From: Chitinophaga barathri
GTDB lineage: Bacteria; Bacteroidota; Bacteroidia; Chitinophagales; Chitinophagaceae
DNA: 64,000 nt
Direction of reading: 5' to 3'
NCBI RefSeq assembly: GCF_003807585.1
Contig: NZ_RMBX01000001.1
Span: 124,001 to 188,000, forward strand
Shown: piece after piece, positions 53,732 through 62,832 of the stretch
Layout of the letters: every line of letters starts with the position of its first letter
How positions within the stretch are numbered: position 1 is the first letter of the stretch
Position numbers and translations under genes: made by a program
The notes under the pieces: model-generated
What the model was told of the DNA's origin: nothing
The model's input: the letters and a program-made list of their open reading frames with translations, nothing else
Databases searched by the model: none

Positions 53732-55083
53732 TGTTACCAAAGGTCATAAACCTTATCGTGTTTACCGGCTTGTTGAGTACCAGCGTTTTAGCGCAGGATA
53801 CAAAGCTGGATGCATACATCCGCGAGGGGTTCAACCGCAACCAGGCCATCGCCCGGCAGAATTTCCAGCTGGAACGCAGCATGATGGCCCTCCAGGAAGC
53901 CCGGGCCTATTTTATGCCCACCGCAAGCATGATGGGGATGTATACCAAAACCAGCGGCGGCCGCACCATAGACATTCCCATCGGGGACATGCTGAACCCT
54001 GTGTACTCCACGCTCAACCAGCTCACCCAGAGCCAGAAGTTCCCCCAGCTGGAAAACCAGTCCATCCAGCTGAACCCGGACAACTTCTACGACGCCAAAG
54101 TACGCGCCTCCCTCCCGCTCGTCAATACCGAGATATGGTACGCCAAAAAGATCCGGCAGGAAGACATTACCCGCCAGCAGGCTACCGTGAACGTGTACAA
54201 ACGCCAGCTGGTAAAAGATATCAAAACGGCCTATTACCAGTACTTCCAGGCCACCCGCGCCGTAGACATTTACCGCAATGCCCTCCAACTGGTCATGGAA
54301 AACATCCGGGTGAATAAAAGCATGCTGGACAACGGCATCCGCAACAACACCGCCCTTACCCGCGCGCAGACCGAACAGCAGCGCGTGGAAGCTTCCATCG
54401 TACAGGCGCAGAACAACCAGCAGAATGCCAAAGCGTACTTTAATTTCCTGCTGAACCGCAGCCTGGAAGATTCCATCCTGCTGGACAGCACCATCATAGA
54501 TATCAGCGCCCGGCTGCCCGCCGGCGCCCCGCAACAGCGGGAAGAACTCATCCAGCTGGAATCCGCCCATAAAATGGCGCTGCTCGTGGAAAAGAAAGAA
54601 CGCTCCGGCTTCACGCCCAAGGTGAACACCTTCCTGGACCTCGGCTCACAGGGTTTTAACTTCGCTTTCAACAAAGACACCCGTTATTATCTCTGGGGCG
54701 TAAACCTCCAGTGGGACCTCTTTACCGGCGGCCAGCGCAAATACCGCATCAAACAGGCCAGCGCGGACGCCGCCATTGCGCAGACCGCCTACAACGAAAC
54801 CCAACAGGGCATCCAGCTGGAGATGGACCGCTCCGCGAACAACCACCGCAGCGCCGCGGCCAACTTCGGCAGCGCACGTACCCAGCTCCAACTGGCGGAA
54901 AAATATTACCGGGACCAGTTTAAGGTCTACAAAGAAGGCCAGCTGCTCTACATAGAACTGCTGGACGCGCAGAACCAGCTCACCAATGCACGCCTCCAGC
55001 TGTTGCAGGCCTGGGCCCAGGTGCAGATCTCGCAGGCGGACATCGAGCGCGCGCAGGCGACTTATCCTTTGCAGCACAACTAA
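53731..55083 (+). CDS. TolC-family outer-membrane efflux protein
   Basis: 450 residues with a signal peptide (MLPKVINLIVFTGLLSTSVL). Two repeats of the OEP (TolC) fold are visible through long helical runs: residues about 60-240 and 260-445, e.g. RAQTEQQRVEASIVQAQNNQ and YKEGQLLYIELLDAQNQLTN. TolC forms the outer-membrane exit duct of tripartite pumps. It is the first gene of the efflux operon; its start overlaps operator O2. The next gene starts 68 bases on. Confidence 0.93.
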   Translation: MLPKVINLIVFTGLLSTSVLAQDTKLDAYIREGFNRNQAIARQNFQLERSMMALQEARAYFMPTASMMGMYTKTSGGRTIDIPIGDMLNPVYSTLNQLTQSQKFPQLENQSIQLNPDNFYDAKVRASLPLVNTEIWYAKKIRQEDITRQQATVNVYKRQLVKDIKTAYYQYFQATRAVDIYRNALQLVMENIRVNKSMLDNGIRNNTALTRAQTEQQRVEASIVQAQNNQQNAKAYFNFLLNRSLEDSILLDSTIIDISARLPAGAPQQREELIQLESAHKMALLVEKKERSGFTPKVNTFLDLGSQGFNFAFNKDTRYYLWGVNLQWDLFTGGQRKYRIKQASADAAIAQTAYNETQQGIQLEMDRSANNHRSAAANFGSARTQLQLAEKYYRDQFKVYKEGQLLYIELLDAQNQLTNARLQLLQAWAQVQISQADIERAQATYPLQHN

Positions 55084-55151
55084 ACCTAAACATCGCCACC
55101 AGGCACTGACTATATCAAAACGCACACAATCCGAACTCAAACGCACTTTAT

Positions 55152-56207
55152 ATGAAATCTTATCTCCTTCTCCTGTTAGCGGCCCCTGCCCTGTTCAGCG
55201 CTTGCGGCGGCCAATCCACCGCCTCCGGCATTCCCGCGCAGGACGCCGTGCCCGTGAAGCTGCTGACGCTTTCCGCACAGCCCGTGGCAGGCAACATCCC
55301 CGTATCCGGCACGTTCACCACGGACGATGAAGTATTGCTGTCTTTCAAAACGGGCGGCATCATCCAGCGCATCCTTATAAAAGAAGGCGATGCCATCCGC
55401 CAGGGACAGACCATCGCCACGCTGAACAGCACCGAGATAGACGCCGCCGTGCAACAGGCCCAGCTTGGCTTCGAAAAAGCCAGCCGTGACCATCAGCGCG
55501 CCACGAACCTGTACAACGACAGCGTGGCCACGCTGGAGCAATTACAAAACGCACAGACCGCCAAAGAAATAGCCGCGCAGCAATTGCGCACCGCACAGTT
55601 CAACCGCAGCCACAGCGTGATCACCGCCCCGAGGAACGGTTTTGTGCTCCGCAAGCTCGCCTCCGAAGGCCAGTTGGTACAGCCCGGCACGCCGGTAGTA
55701 CAGACAAACGGCGCGGCTTCCGGCGCATGGCTGCTGCGCACCGGCGTCAGCAACCGCGAATGGGCGGCTATACAGCTGAATGATAAAGCTACCGTGGAAG
55801 TGGAATCCGTGCCTGGTAAAACCTTCAGCGGCGTGATAGCGCGCCGCAGCGAAGGCATAGACCCTTCCACCGGTTCCTTCCTGGTAGATATCCGGCTCAC
55901 TGGTGAAAGACCGTCCAATATCGCATTCGGGATGTTTGGCAAAGCCAGCATCGCCACCAGCGGTAAAGGCGAAAGCAGCCCGTCCGGCTGGTCCATCCCC
56001 TACGACGCCCTGCTGGACGGCGACGGCAGCAACGGTTTTGTGTTCATCACCAACGATGGTAAAACCGCGCATAAAGTACCGGTGACCGTAGCGGCCATCG
56101 AAAAGGACCATGTGCTGATCAGCGCCGGTCTTGAAAACGCAAAACAACTCATCATCTCCGGCAGCGCATACCTGACGAACAGCAGCATCATCCGCATCAT
56201 CCCATAA
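55152..56207 (+). CDS. RND efflux periplasmic adaptor (membrane fusion) lipoprotein
   Basis: 351 residues. A lipoprotein signal peptide ends in FSACGG, so the protein is lipid-anchored. The barrel-sandwich hybrid (FKTGGIIQRILIKEGDAIRQ), the helical hairpin (about residues 95-155) and the beta-barrel (GVIARRSEGIDPSTGSFLVD) are in HlyD/AcrA order. It links the RND pump to TolC. It lies 9 bases before the RND gene. Confidence 0.94.
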   Translation: MKSYLLLLLAAPALFSACGGQSTASGIPAQDAVPVKLLTLSAQPVAGNIPVSGTFTTDDEVLLSFKTGGIIQRILIKEGDAIRQGQTIATLNSTEIDAAVQQAQLGFEKASRDHQRATNLYNDSVATLEQLQNAQTAKEIAAQQLRTAQFNRSHSVITAPRNGFVLRKLASEGQLVQPGTPVVQTNGAASGAWLLRTGVSNREWAAIQLNDKATVEVESVPGKTFSGVIARRSEGIDPSTGSFLVDIRLTGERPSNIAFGMFGKASIATSGKGESSPSGWSIPYDALLDGDGSNGFVFITNDGKTAHKVPVTVAAIEKDHVLISAGLENAKQLIISGSAYLTNSSIIRIIP

Positions 56208-56216
56208 ACCGCCGTC

Positions 56217-59200
56217 ATGAAAATATCAGATTACGCCGTAAAGAACTACCAGTTCACCCTGGTGATCTTTATCATGATCATAGCACTGGGCATCACCACG
56301 ATCCTGAACATGCCCCGCTCCGAAGACCCGGAGATGCACGCCCCCACGTATTCCGTGGTGGTGGTATACCCCGGCACCAGTCCTAAAGACATGGAAGAGC
56401 TGATCGTGGACCCGCTGGAAAAAGAACTCAGCGCCATGGAAAACGTACTGCGCATCCGCACCACCATGCGCGACGGCCTTGCCGTGTTCCGCATCGAATA
56501 CAAATACAGCAGCAACGTAGAAGACAAATACCAGGAAGTAGTGCGCGTGGTGAACAACAAACGCCGCGACCTCCCGCAGGACAACCTGTTTATAGAAGTG
56601 GAAAAGTTCCAGCCCTCGGACGTAAACGTGATGCAGCTGGCCCTCATCTCTGAAAACGCGCCCCGCGACAGGCTTAAATTCTACGCGGATAAACTACAGG
56701 AGCAACTGGAAAGGATCACGCAGTTAAAAAACGTGGAGATCTTCGGCCTGCCCGAACAGCAGGTGCGCGCCGAACTCGACCTGGAGAAAATGGCGCAGAT
56801 GAACCTGCCGGTGAACAATGTGATCTCCAGCCTGCAAAACGAAACGCTCAGCATCCCCGGCGGCGCCATTGAAGCCGGCAATAGAACATTCAACATCAAG
56901 ACCAGCGGCAACTTCCACAGCCTGGACGAGATCAAAAACACCATCGTATACGCTTCCGCAGGCAGGAACATTTTCCTGAAAGACATTGCGAAAGTATACT
57001 ACGGTTATGCAGACGAAAACTACCAGACCCGCCTGAACGGCTACCGCTGTGTGTTTGTAGCCGCCGCGCAGAAAGAAGGTGAAAACATCACTAAAACGCA
57101 GGAGCTCTACAAACCAGTGCTGGACCAGTTCAAAAAAACACTGCCCGCGAACATAGACATGATCCAGCACTTTGACCAGGCGGACAACGTGAACCGCAGG
57201 CTGGGCAGCCTGGGCATGGACTTTATCTTCGCCATCGGGCTGGTGGCCATCACGCTGCTGCCGCTGGGTTACCGGCAGGCCTTCATCGTGATGATCTCCA
57301 TCCCACTGAGCCTTTCCATCGGTATTATCCTCCTGCAATTATTCGGCTACAACCTGAACCAGCTCAGCATCGTGGGCCTGGTGGTGGCGCTCGGCCTGCT
57401 GGTAGACGATAGCATTGTAGTAGTGGAAAACATCGAGCGCTGGATGCTGGAAGGCCACAGCGCCATGGAAGCCACGCTGAAAGCCACCAAACAGATCGGC
57501 ATGGCGGTAGTGGGTTGCACCGTGACATTGATCATTGCATTTATGCCGCTGGTATTTATGCCTGAAGGCGCGGGGGATTTTATCCGCAGCCTGCCGCTGG
57601 CCGTGATCTTCTGCGTGCTGGCGAGCATGGTGGTATCGCTGACTATCATTCCCTTTATGACCAGCAAAATACTGAAACACCATACCGGCCACCCGGACGG
57701 AAATATCTTTATGCGCGCGCTGAAAAAGCTGATCCATGGCAGTTATTCCCGCCTGCTGGACAAAGCGCTGCAACGCCCGGTGCTCACCATTGTATTGACC
57801 GTGATCATATTCGGGGCGTCCATTGTCGTGTTCCAGATGATCGGGTTCAGCCTGTTCCCGAATTCCGAGAAACCGCAATTCCTGGTGAACGTGGAAGCGC
57901 CGCCACAGTCGAAGGTCGGGTACACGAATGGCATCGTCAGGGAAATAGAAAAAAGGCTGAAGCAGGAAAAGGACGTGAAATATTTCTCCAGCAACGTAGG
58001 CAAGGGTAACCCGCGGATCTATTACAACGTGATCCCGAGGAATGAACAAAGCGAGTTCGCCCAGGTGTTTGTACAGCTGGATGAACATACGAACCCGAAA
58101 AGGAAAGGCGAGATCATGGAAAGCCTCCGCAAAGCCTGGACGCCTTTCCCCGGCGCCAAGGTGGAAGTAAAAGACTTCGAACAGGGCCCACCGGTAGCCG
58201 CTCCCGTGGAAGTACGCCTCTTCGGCGACGACCTGGACACTCTCCGCCAGCTGGCTGCAAACGTGGAATCCATGCTGCGCAAAACCGGCGGCACCATGTA
58301 CGTGGACAACCCGGTGGACCTGAACAAAAGCGACATCCGCGTAAACATCATCCCGGAGAAAGCGCAGCAGCTGGGCATCCCCTTCGTGCAGATAGACCGC
58401 ACGGTACGCCTGGCCGTAGCCGGTCTTACGTTGGGCAAATACACCGACAAAAACAGCAATGAATACAATATCCTGCTAACCCGCGCGCGTGAAGGGAGGC
58501 CTACGCTGGACGTATTTCGCAACCTCTACATCAACAACCTCCAGGGCAAGGCCATTCCTCTTTCACAAGTGGCGGAACTGAAGATGGAAACCTCCCCGGT
58601 GAACATCAACCACCAGGAGAAACGCCGCGTAGTGGCTGTAAAGGCTTTCGTACAGCAGGGTTTCCTGGCGGACAGGGTGATCAATGACGTAATCGGCAAA
58701 ATGGACGCGATGAAGCTCCCATTGGGTTACAATTACGAGATGGGTGGCGAGGTAGAGTCCAGGAAACAATCGTTCGGCGGCTTCCAGAATATCATCATCG
58801 TGACGGTATTCCTATTCATTGCCGTGCTGATCCTGGAGTTTAAGACCTTCAAAAGCACGCTGATCATTCTCTCCGTGATCCCGCTGGGTATCGTGGGCGC
58901 GGCGCTGGCACTGTGGTTTACGGGCAATTCATTGTCGTTCGTGGCTATTATCGGCCTGATAGCATTGGCCGGGATAGAGGTGAAAAATACCATCCTGCTG
59001 GTGGACTTTACGAACCAGTTGCGGGAGCAGGGGCGTACGTTGGATGAGGCGATACGGGAAGCTGGTGAGGTACGGTTCCTGCCCATCGTACTGACTTCTC
59101 TGACAGCCATTGGGGGGTTGACGCCGATTGCGATTTCGAATAATCCCTTGATTGCGCCGCTGGCGATTGTGTTGATCGGGGGGTTGATCAGTTCGACTTT

Positions 59201-59264
59201 GTTGTCGAGGATTGTGACGCCGGTGGTGTATAAGTTGATGCCGCCGAAGGTGGTGGGGAGGTAA
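56217..59264 (+). CDS. RND efflux pump permease (AcrB/HAE1-like)
   Basis: 1015 residues, the normal length. Proton-relay features are conserved: LGLLVDDSIVVVENIE in TM4 (the paired Asp) and GIEVKNTILLVDF in TM10 (the Lys). Two large periplasmic loops follow TM1 and TM7. It pumps substrates from the inner membrane or periplasm through the adaptor and TolC. Substrate not known. It completes a TetR-controlled tripartite pump. A terminator hairpin lies 30 bases after the stop. Confidence 0.95.
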   Translation: MKISDYAVKNYQFTLVIFIMIIALGITTILNMPRSEDPEMHAPTYSVVVVYPGTSPKDMEELIVDPLEKELSAMENVLRIRTTMRDGLAVFRIEYKYSSNVEDKYQEVVRVVNNKRRDLPQDNLFIEVEKFQPSDVNVMQLALISENAPRDRLKFYADKLQEQLERITQLKNVEIFGLPEQQVRAELDLEKMAQMNLPVNNVISSLQNETLSIPGGAIEAGNRTFNIKTSGNFHSLDEIKNTIVYASAGRNIFLKDIAKVYYGYADENYQTRLNGYRCVFVAAAQKEGENITKTQELYKPVLDQFKKTLPANIDMIQHFDQADNVNRRLGSLGMDFIFAIGLVAITLLPLGYRQAFIVMISIPLSLSIGIILLQLFGYNLNQLSIVGLVVALGLLVDDSIVVVENIERWMLEGHSAMEATLKATKQIGMAVVGCTVTLIIAFMPLVFMPEGAGDFIRSLPLAVIFCVLASMVVSLTIIPFMTSKILKHHTGHPDGNIFMRALKKLIHGSYSRLLDKALQRPVLTIVLTVIIFGASIVVFQMIGFSLFPNSEKPQFLVNVEAPPQSKVGYTNGIVREIEKRLKQEKDVKYFSSNVGKGNPRIYYNVIPRNEQSEFAQVFVQLDEHTNPKRKGEIMESLRKAWTPFPGAKVEVKDFEQGPPVAAPVEVRLFGDDLDTLRQLAANVESMLRKTGGTMYVDNPVDLNKSDIRVNIIPEKAQQLGIPFVQIDRTVRLAVAGLTLGKYTDKNSNEYNILLTRAREGRPTLDVFRNLYINNLQGKAIPLSQVAELKMETSPVNINHQEKRRVVAVKAFVQQGFLADRVINDVIGKMDAMKLPLGYNYEMGGEVESRKQSFGGFQNIIIVTVFLFIAVLILEFKTFKSTLIILSVIPLGIVGAALALWFTGNSLSFVAIIGLIALAGIEVKNTILLVDFTNQLREQGRTLDEAIREAGEVRFLPIVLTSLTAIGGLTPIAISNNPLIAPLAIVLIGGLISSTLLSRIVTPVVYKLMPPKVVGR

Positions 59265-59293
59265 TTAGCAGGACAATAAGTGTGCTTCAAAAC

Positions 59294-59331
59294 AAAACAG
59301 CCCACGCGATCTGCATGGGCTGTTTGTTTTT
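59294..59331. terminator. Bidirectional hairpin after the RND gene
   Basis: AACAGCCCA (59296-59304) pairs with TGGGCTGTT (59316-59324), with a T run on the plus strand (TTGTTTTTAG) and A+T on the other side. Confidence 0.7.
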
Positions 59332-59361
59332 AGTCAGCTTTTATTTAATTGTTAGATTTAA

Positions 59362-59760
59362 CTAAAGCGGATAATCACATTTCCAAGGATAAGTAAACTT
59401 TCCCAAGTCAATATTTAACGATTCCAAAAGGCTAAAAAGCCCTTCTTCTGTTTTTGCATAATATCTCCTTTCATTAATCAAATCCTCACCTGAAAAATAA
59501 TCATCCATTTTAGTTTTCTCTATCTCAAAATCAAGAACACTATAAACATGCGCGGGAACGCAATCTCTTATGGGTTCATGCTTAGGTTGATAAATCGCCA
59601 ACCATCTTCTATATCCATCTAATGTCGGCTCCAATTCAGTGGCAATAATATCTCCATTCTTAAACCTATTGTAAATAGCGGTATCTAATTTATTGCGCCT
59701 CAGACCTGCGCCAGCTGGGCAGCTCTTTATATGGCTTTGTCTATCAACAAAATATGGGAA
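59362..59760 (-). pseudogene. Degenerate or 5'-truncated gene (immunity-like remnant)
   Basis: The frame is open for 132 codons from a TGA at 59761-59763 to its stop at 59362, but there is no ATG in the first two-thirds; the only start is a TTG at 59634. The translated frame reads through SCPAGAGLRRNKLDTAIYNR and then a soluble domain (GYRRWLAIYQPKHEPIRDCV, SLLESLNIDLGKFTYPWKCD). The lack of start codon together with an A+T-rich setting next to an RHS tip suggests a remnant of an immunity or toxin gene. A real gene with a non-standard start is less likely. Confidence 0.55.
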
Positions 59761-59765
59761 TCACC

Positions 59766-60260
59766 TTAATTATCCTCTATTCCCCATCCCCAAACACTTA
59801 CTTCGTATTTAGAATACTCAATATCACCCTCATATTCTTTAAAGAAATCAATATAAATGCCTTTTTCTTTGTCAAGAGAAGTAATGCACAAAGAATCTCC
59901 ATCTAGTTCAATCAGCGCAATATATTTTCTTAACGCAGTCTGTATATTAATTAAACATACGCCGCAAATTTCGCTCTTACTCGTAATAAGATATCCATCA
60001 TTATCAACTATTTGTTCGCCAATAATATTTACATCTCTTTCAAGATCAGACTTACATTCTTCTTTGTATTTTTTTACAATTATATTTTCATGTGTTCTAT
60101 ATGCATTAAAGAAATTTGAGATAATCATATCCGAATCTTCCAAATCAAGGAAATCGGCGTCCTCAAAACTTTTACCAAAAATCAACGATAAGTCTTGTTT
60201 ATACTTAACAATTTCCTGCTTTCGGCGATTTTTTCTTATTAAATATTCCATCTTATTCAT
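59766..60260 (-). CDS. Putative immunity protein of the orphan RHS tip
   Basis: 164 residues, no signal peptide, A+T-rich. It begins [20 protein letters not shown] and ends [12 protein letters not shown]; the middle has [20 protein letters not shown] and [20 protein letters not shown]. The overall look and the position suit a cytoplasmic immunity protein of a polymorphic toxin system: its start overlaps the end of the RHS tip gene by 8 bases. I do not recognise the family. Confidence 0.7.
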   Translation of the reverse strand: MNKMEYLIRKNRRKQEIVKYKQDLSLIFGKSFEDADFLDLEDSDMIISNFFNAYRTHENIIVKKYKEECKSDLERDVNIIGEQIVDNDGYLITSKSEICGVCLINIQTALRKYIALIELDGDSLCITSLDKEKGIYIDFFKEYEGDIEYSKYEVSVWGWGIEDN

Positions 60261-61293
60261 TGTAAAATGATTTTGATTTGCCGTTTTTCAACCTGTTTCG
60301 TCCTAATGGATCTACTTGGCCTCCAGGTTTAGGGGTACCTGCTTCCCAATGTGGCCCATGATTTCTATCGGATAATTGTTGCTGGACCTCCTTGTGTTGC
60401 GAACCTCCTCCCGGTTTGGGTAAAACATAGTCAAATACTGTTCCTGCCGGAGTCTTTTTTTGAGAAGAAGGTTGCTGGCTTGTAGGTATTCCTTCCTGCC
60501 TCATCGCATCTTTCCTGGCGGCACTAGATGTTGAATGTGGATTATTTTCGCTACCAGCCTTATTAGCCGCATTGTTACTATTACCACCTTCAACATTCAC
60601 TCTGCCATTCTGTGAAACTAAATTAGCTGCCCCATTATTCATTACAAAAACTCCATGGACTGCCATTCCTGCTCCAACTAAACCAGTCACCACTGTTACA
60701 GGGGCAGTTGTTCCACCGGATCCTGCCAACACTACAACAGAACCTGCCGCTGCTCCCCTTCCTGCATTAGATTCAATTGCACCTCCTACCATGCTTCCCG
60801 CGTCTGCAACGTCCAATCCTATATTCCATCCTGCAGCTATCGCATCATCCCCCGCGCTGCTGATGACAGGGGCTGCCGTTCCTCTGATATTCGTCCCAAA
60901 AAAATTATCTGCAGCACCTATTGCAGTTCCAGCTACCCCGGCTCCCATCACTTTAGCGGCTCTTTTTACATCACTCCATGATGGCCAATCCGGCCACATA
61001 CCATCCGGATCAATAAACCGGATCGGATTATCAAAAGCATAAACATACGGTGACCATCTTCTGCCTTTTTCACCAAGCGGATCCGCTGCATGCCATTTTC
61101 CAATCTGCTGATCATACATCCTTGCCCCATAGTCATACCATTCCAATCCACTTCCGCCATTACCCGCAAACTCCTTGTTCTGCAACTCCTTGCCGTTATA
61201 CTGGAACTTATTCTCTCCACGATACAACGCCTTATAACTGATCTGGTCCATGGTGAGCCCAAATGGATAATAATTACCGCCTTCCCCGCACTG
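60253..61293 (-). pseudogene. Orphan RHS core fragment with a variable toxin tip
   Basis: The frame opens right after a TAA (61294-61296) and its first in-frame ATG is at 61251. It contains only the end of an RHS protein: [20 protein letters not shown], the core [20 protein letters not shown] and [20 protein letters not shown], then a tip of about 250 residues. The tip starts with a Gly/Ala-rich linker and ends with a His-containing piece ([17 protein letters not shown]) that recalls nuclease-type polymorphic toxin ends, though I cannot name the family. It lacks the signal peptide and nearly all RHS repeats, so it cannot be delivered by itself. It differs from the intact RHS gene at 32274-37469, so it is not a copy of it. 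Confidence 0.75.
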
Positions 61294-61377
61294 TTAGCAA
61301 CTTTTTCAAAGAACCGGTTTTAAAGATATAGGTTTTTATTTTCAATTGAAAAAAACAAAAGGGAGGGGCAAAAAACA

Positions 61378-61453
61378 CATCCATAGCGGGTGAAGGCGGC
61401 ATTGGAGGCGTTGAACAGGAAGCGCCTTGCGCCGCCTTCGCCCGCTATGGATG
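61378..61453. repeat. Inverted repeat A (23-bp arms)
   Basis: The arm at 61378-61400 (begins CATCCATAGCGGG) is the complement of 61431-61453 with a single mismatch; the interior is 30 bases. Confidence 0.85.
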
Positions 61454-61597
61454 CGCCAAGACTGCACTGCCGCCGATCAGGGAACTACCGCCCCCGTTCG
61501 CGGCAGGTCGTGTTCTTCCGCTCGTCCCTGATCTACCGCCCCTCCGCTGCATTTTCATCCGCTCTGATCCATCCGCTTCCGCCACCACCACCGCCAT

Positions 61598-61665
61598 GCG
61601 GCGCAGGGTCCGGGGGCGGGAGTGTGAGCGAAGCGAATACGGAGCCACCGGTCACCCTGCGCCGC
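61598..61665. repeat. Inverted repeat B (12-bp arms)
   Basis: GCGGCGCAGGGT (61598-61609) pairs perfectly with ACCCTGCGCCGC (61654-61665); interior 44 bases. Confidence 0.75.
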
Positions 61666-61742
61666 CGGCAGGTGGCGGACAGATATGAGGCAGAGGAGGG
61701 ATTTGCGCGCTTCGCGCAAAGACCGGGAGCTGCCCGAACGAA

Positions 61743-61825
61743 GGGCATGGGAAGGGCGGCCACAAGGGAACGCAGCCGGTAACAGGGAACCTTCGCTCCA
61801 GTACACCCGCGCCCTTCCCATGCCC
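61743..61825. repeat. Inverted repeat C (16-bp arms)
   Basis: GGGCATGGGAAGGGCG (61743-61758) pairs perfectly with 61810-61825; interior 51 bases. Confidence 0.8.
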
Positions 61826-61872
61826 GCAGTGAGACCGCTTTTCCTGGCCTTGTGATGAGGGAACCTTGCGGG

Positions 61873-62832
61873 TTAACAGGGATTTTTGCCCATGCTCTTT
61901 GTGCCGGGAGAACGTGGTGAGTTATAGGGATTTGACAGCTTGCTGTGATGTCGTGGGATCGTCGCCGTGAGTGCGAGGCCGATCTCAATAGGATGATGCT
62001 GTTCCAGCTGCGCCTGAAGATCTTCGAGGCCGGTGAGCTGGTACCGCTGCGTGCTGCTGGCGTATTTATGACCAGCCATGTACTGCACCTGCCGCACGTT
62101 GTAGCAATGCAACCATTCCGTAATCACGCTGCCCCTGATCTGCTGCACGCTTTTGATGGCAGGATGTAGTTTTTTAAGCGCCCGCAACAACTTGCTGACT
62201 TCCCCGCTCAGGTAATGCCCGTTCAGCAGCCGCATGCCCCGCATCGCTGGTTTGGATAACTCTCCGTGCGCCCGCACACAACGCTCCAGCTGCCGCATCT
62301 GCACCGCTTCCAGCTTCAGCCGCCGCCCATTGTAAGCGCGCCCGCTCCGCACCTGCAGCATCCCTTCCCGTAACTGTACGTCCGTGATCTCCAGCCGCCG
62401 TATCTCCCGAACGGTCAAGCCCTGGAACACCAGCAGCCCGAGTATCACCCGTCCGCACAGCGTAGAGCCGTACTGCTCACAATAATCACGGTACAGCGCC
62501 TGCAAGGTGTCCATTTCCAGCATGCCCGCCGGCAACCGTCGCGGGATGCCCTTGATGTACACGCCGGCCGCAGGATTATGGCCGCCAACGCCAGCCGCGA
62601 TCCGCCAGTCAAAAAAATGCCGCAGCACACCTAATACCGCCTTCACCGTTGCCCGGCTACAACCTTTGGCTTGCAGCCACCGCATACAATCCAGCAGCTC
62701 CGTATAGGTCACCGCATCCGGGTGCAGAAGTTCCTGCCCCAGCCAGTCTATAAAAACCTGTAGATATTTCTCGTACGTGCAGATCGTGGCTGCACTATAA
62801 CCATTTCGTTGTAAGTAATCCTTAAAACTCAT
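61873..62832 (-). CDS. Tyrosine recombinase, second of a pair
   Basis: 319 residues. An N-terminal SAM-like core-binding domain (about residues 1-90, FKDYLQRNGYSAATICTYEK) and a catalytic domain. The catalytic Arg is in GLTVREIRRLEI, the second Arg in QQIRGSVITEWL, the third-box His and nucleophile Tyr in MAGHKYASSTQRY. The usual box II HxLRHS is changed to QQIRGS, so the first His is missing. Its ATG overlaps the stop of the first recombinase gene (ATGA). The C-terminal 25 residues (KLSNPYNSPRSPGTKSMGKN) look like an extension into the structured region. Likely acts with its neighbour as a heteromer. Confidence 0.85.
   Translation of the reverse strand: MSFKDYLQRNGYSAATICTYEKYLQVFIDWLGQELLHPDAVTYTELLDCMRWLQAKGCSRATVKAVLGVLRHFFDWRIAAGVGGHNPAAGVYIKGIPRRLPAGMLEMDTLQALYRDYCEQYGSTLCGRVILGLLVFQGLTVREIRRLEITDVQLREGMLQVRSGRAYNGRRLKLEAVQMRQLERCVRAHGELSKPAMRGMRLLNGHYLSGEVSKLLRALKKLHPAIKSVQQIRGSVITEWLHCYNVRQVQYMAGHKYASSTQRYQLTGLEDLQAQLEQHHPIEIGLALTATIPRHHSKLSNPYNSPRSPGTKSMGKNPC

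Larger units (their letters stand above)
61294..61872. other. G+C-rich non-coding stretch with long inverted repeats
   Basis: No gene supported. It contains three long stem-loops (61378-61453, 61598-61665, 61743-61825), a smaller perfect hairpin (TTTGCGCG 61702-61709 with CGCGCAAA 61713-61720) and the direct repeat AGGGAACCTT (61785 and 61859). Composition changes sharply from the A+T-rich RHS tip to very G+C-rich. Confidence 0.65.

Noticed and set aside
61390..61782. A plus-strand frame through the G+C-rich structured stretch
   Set aside because: Low-complexity Pro/Arg/Ser translation, runs through inverted repeats, and no start context.
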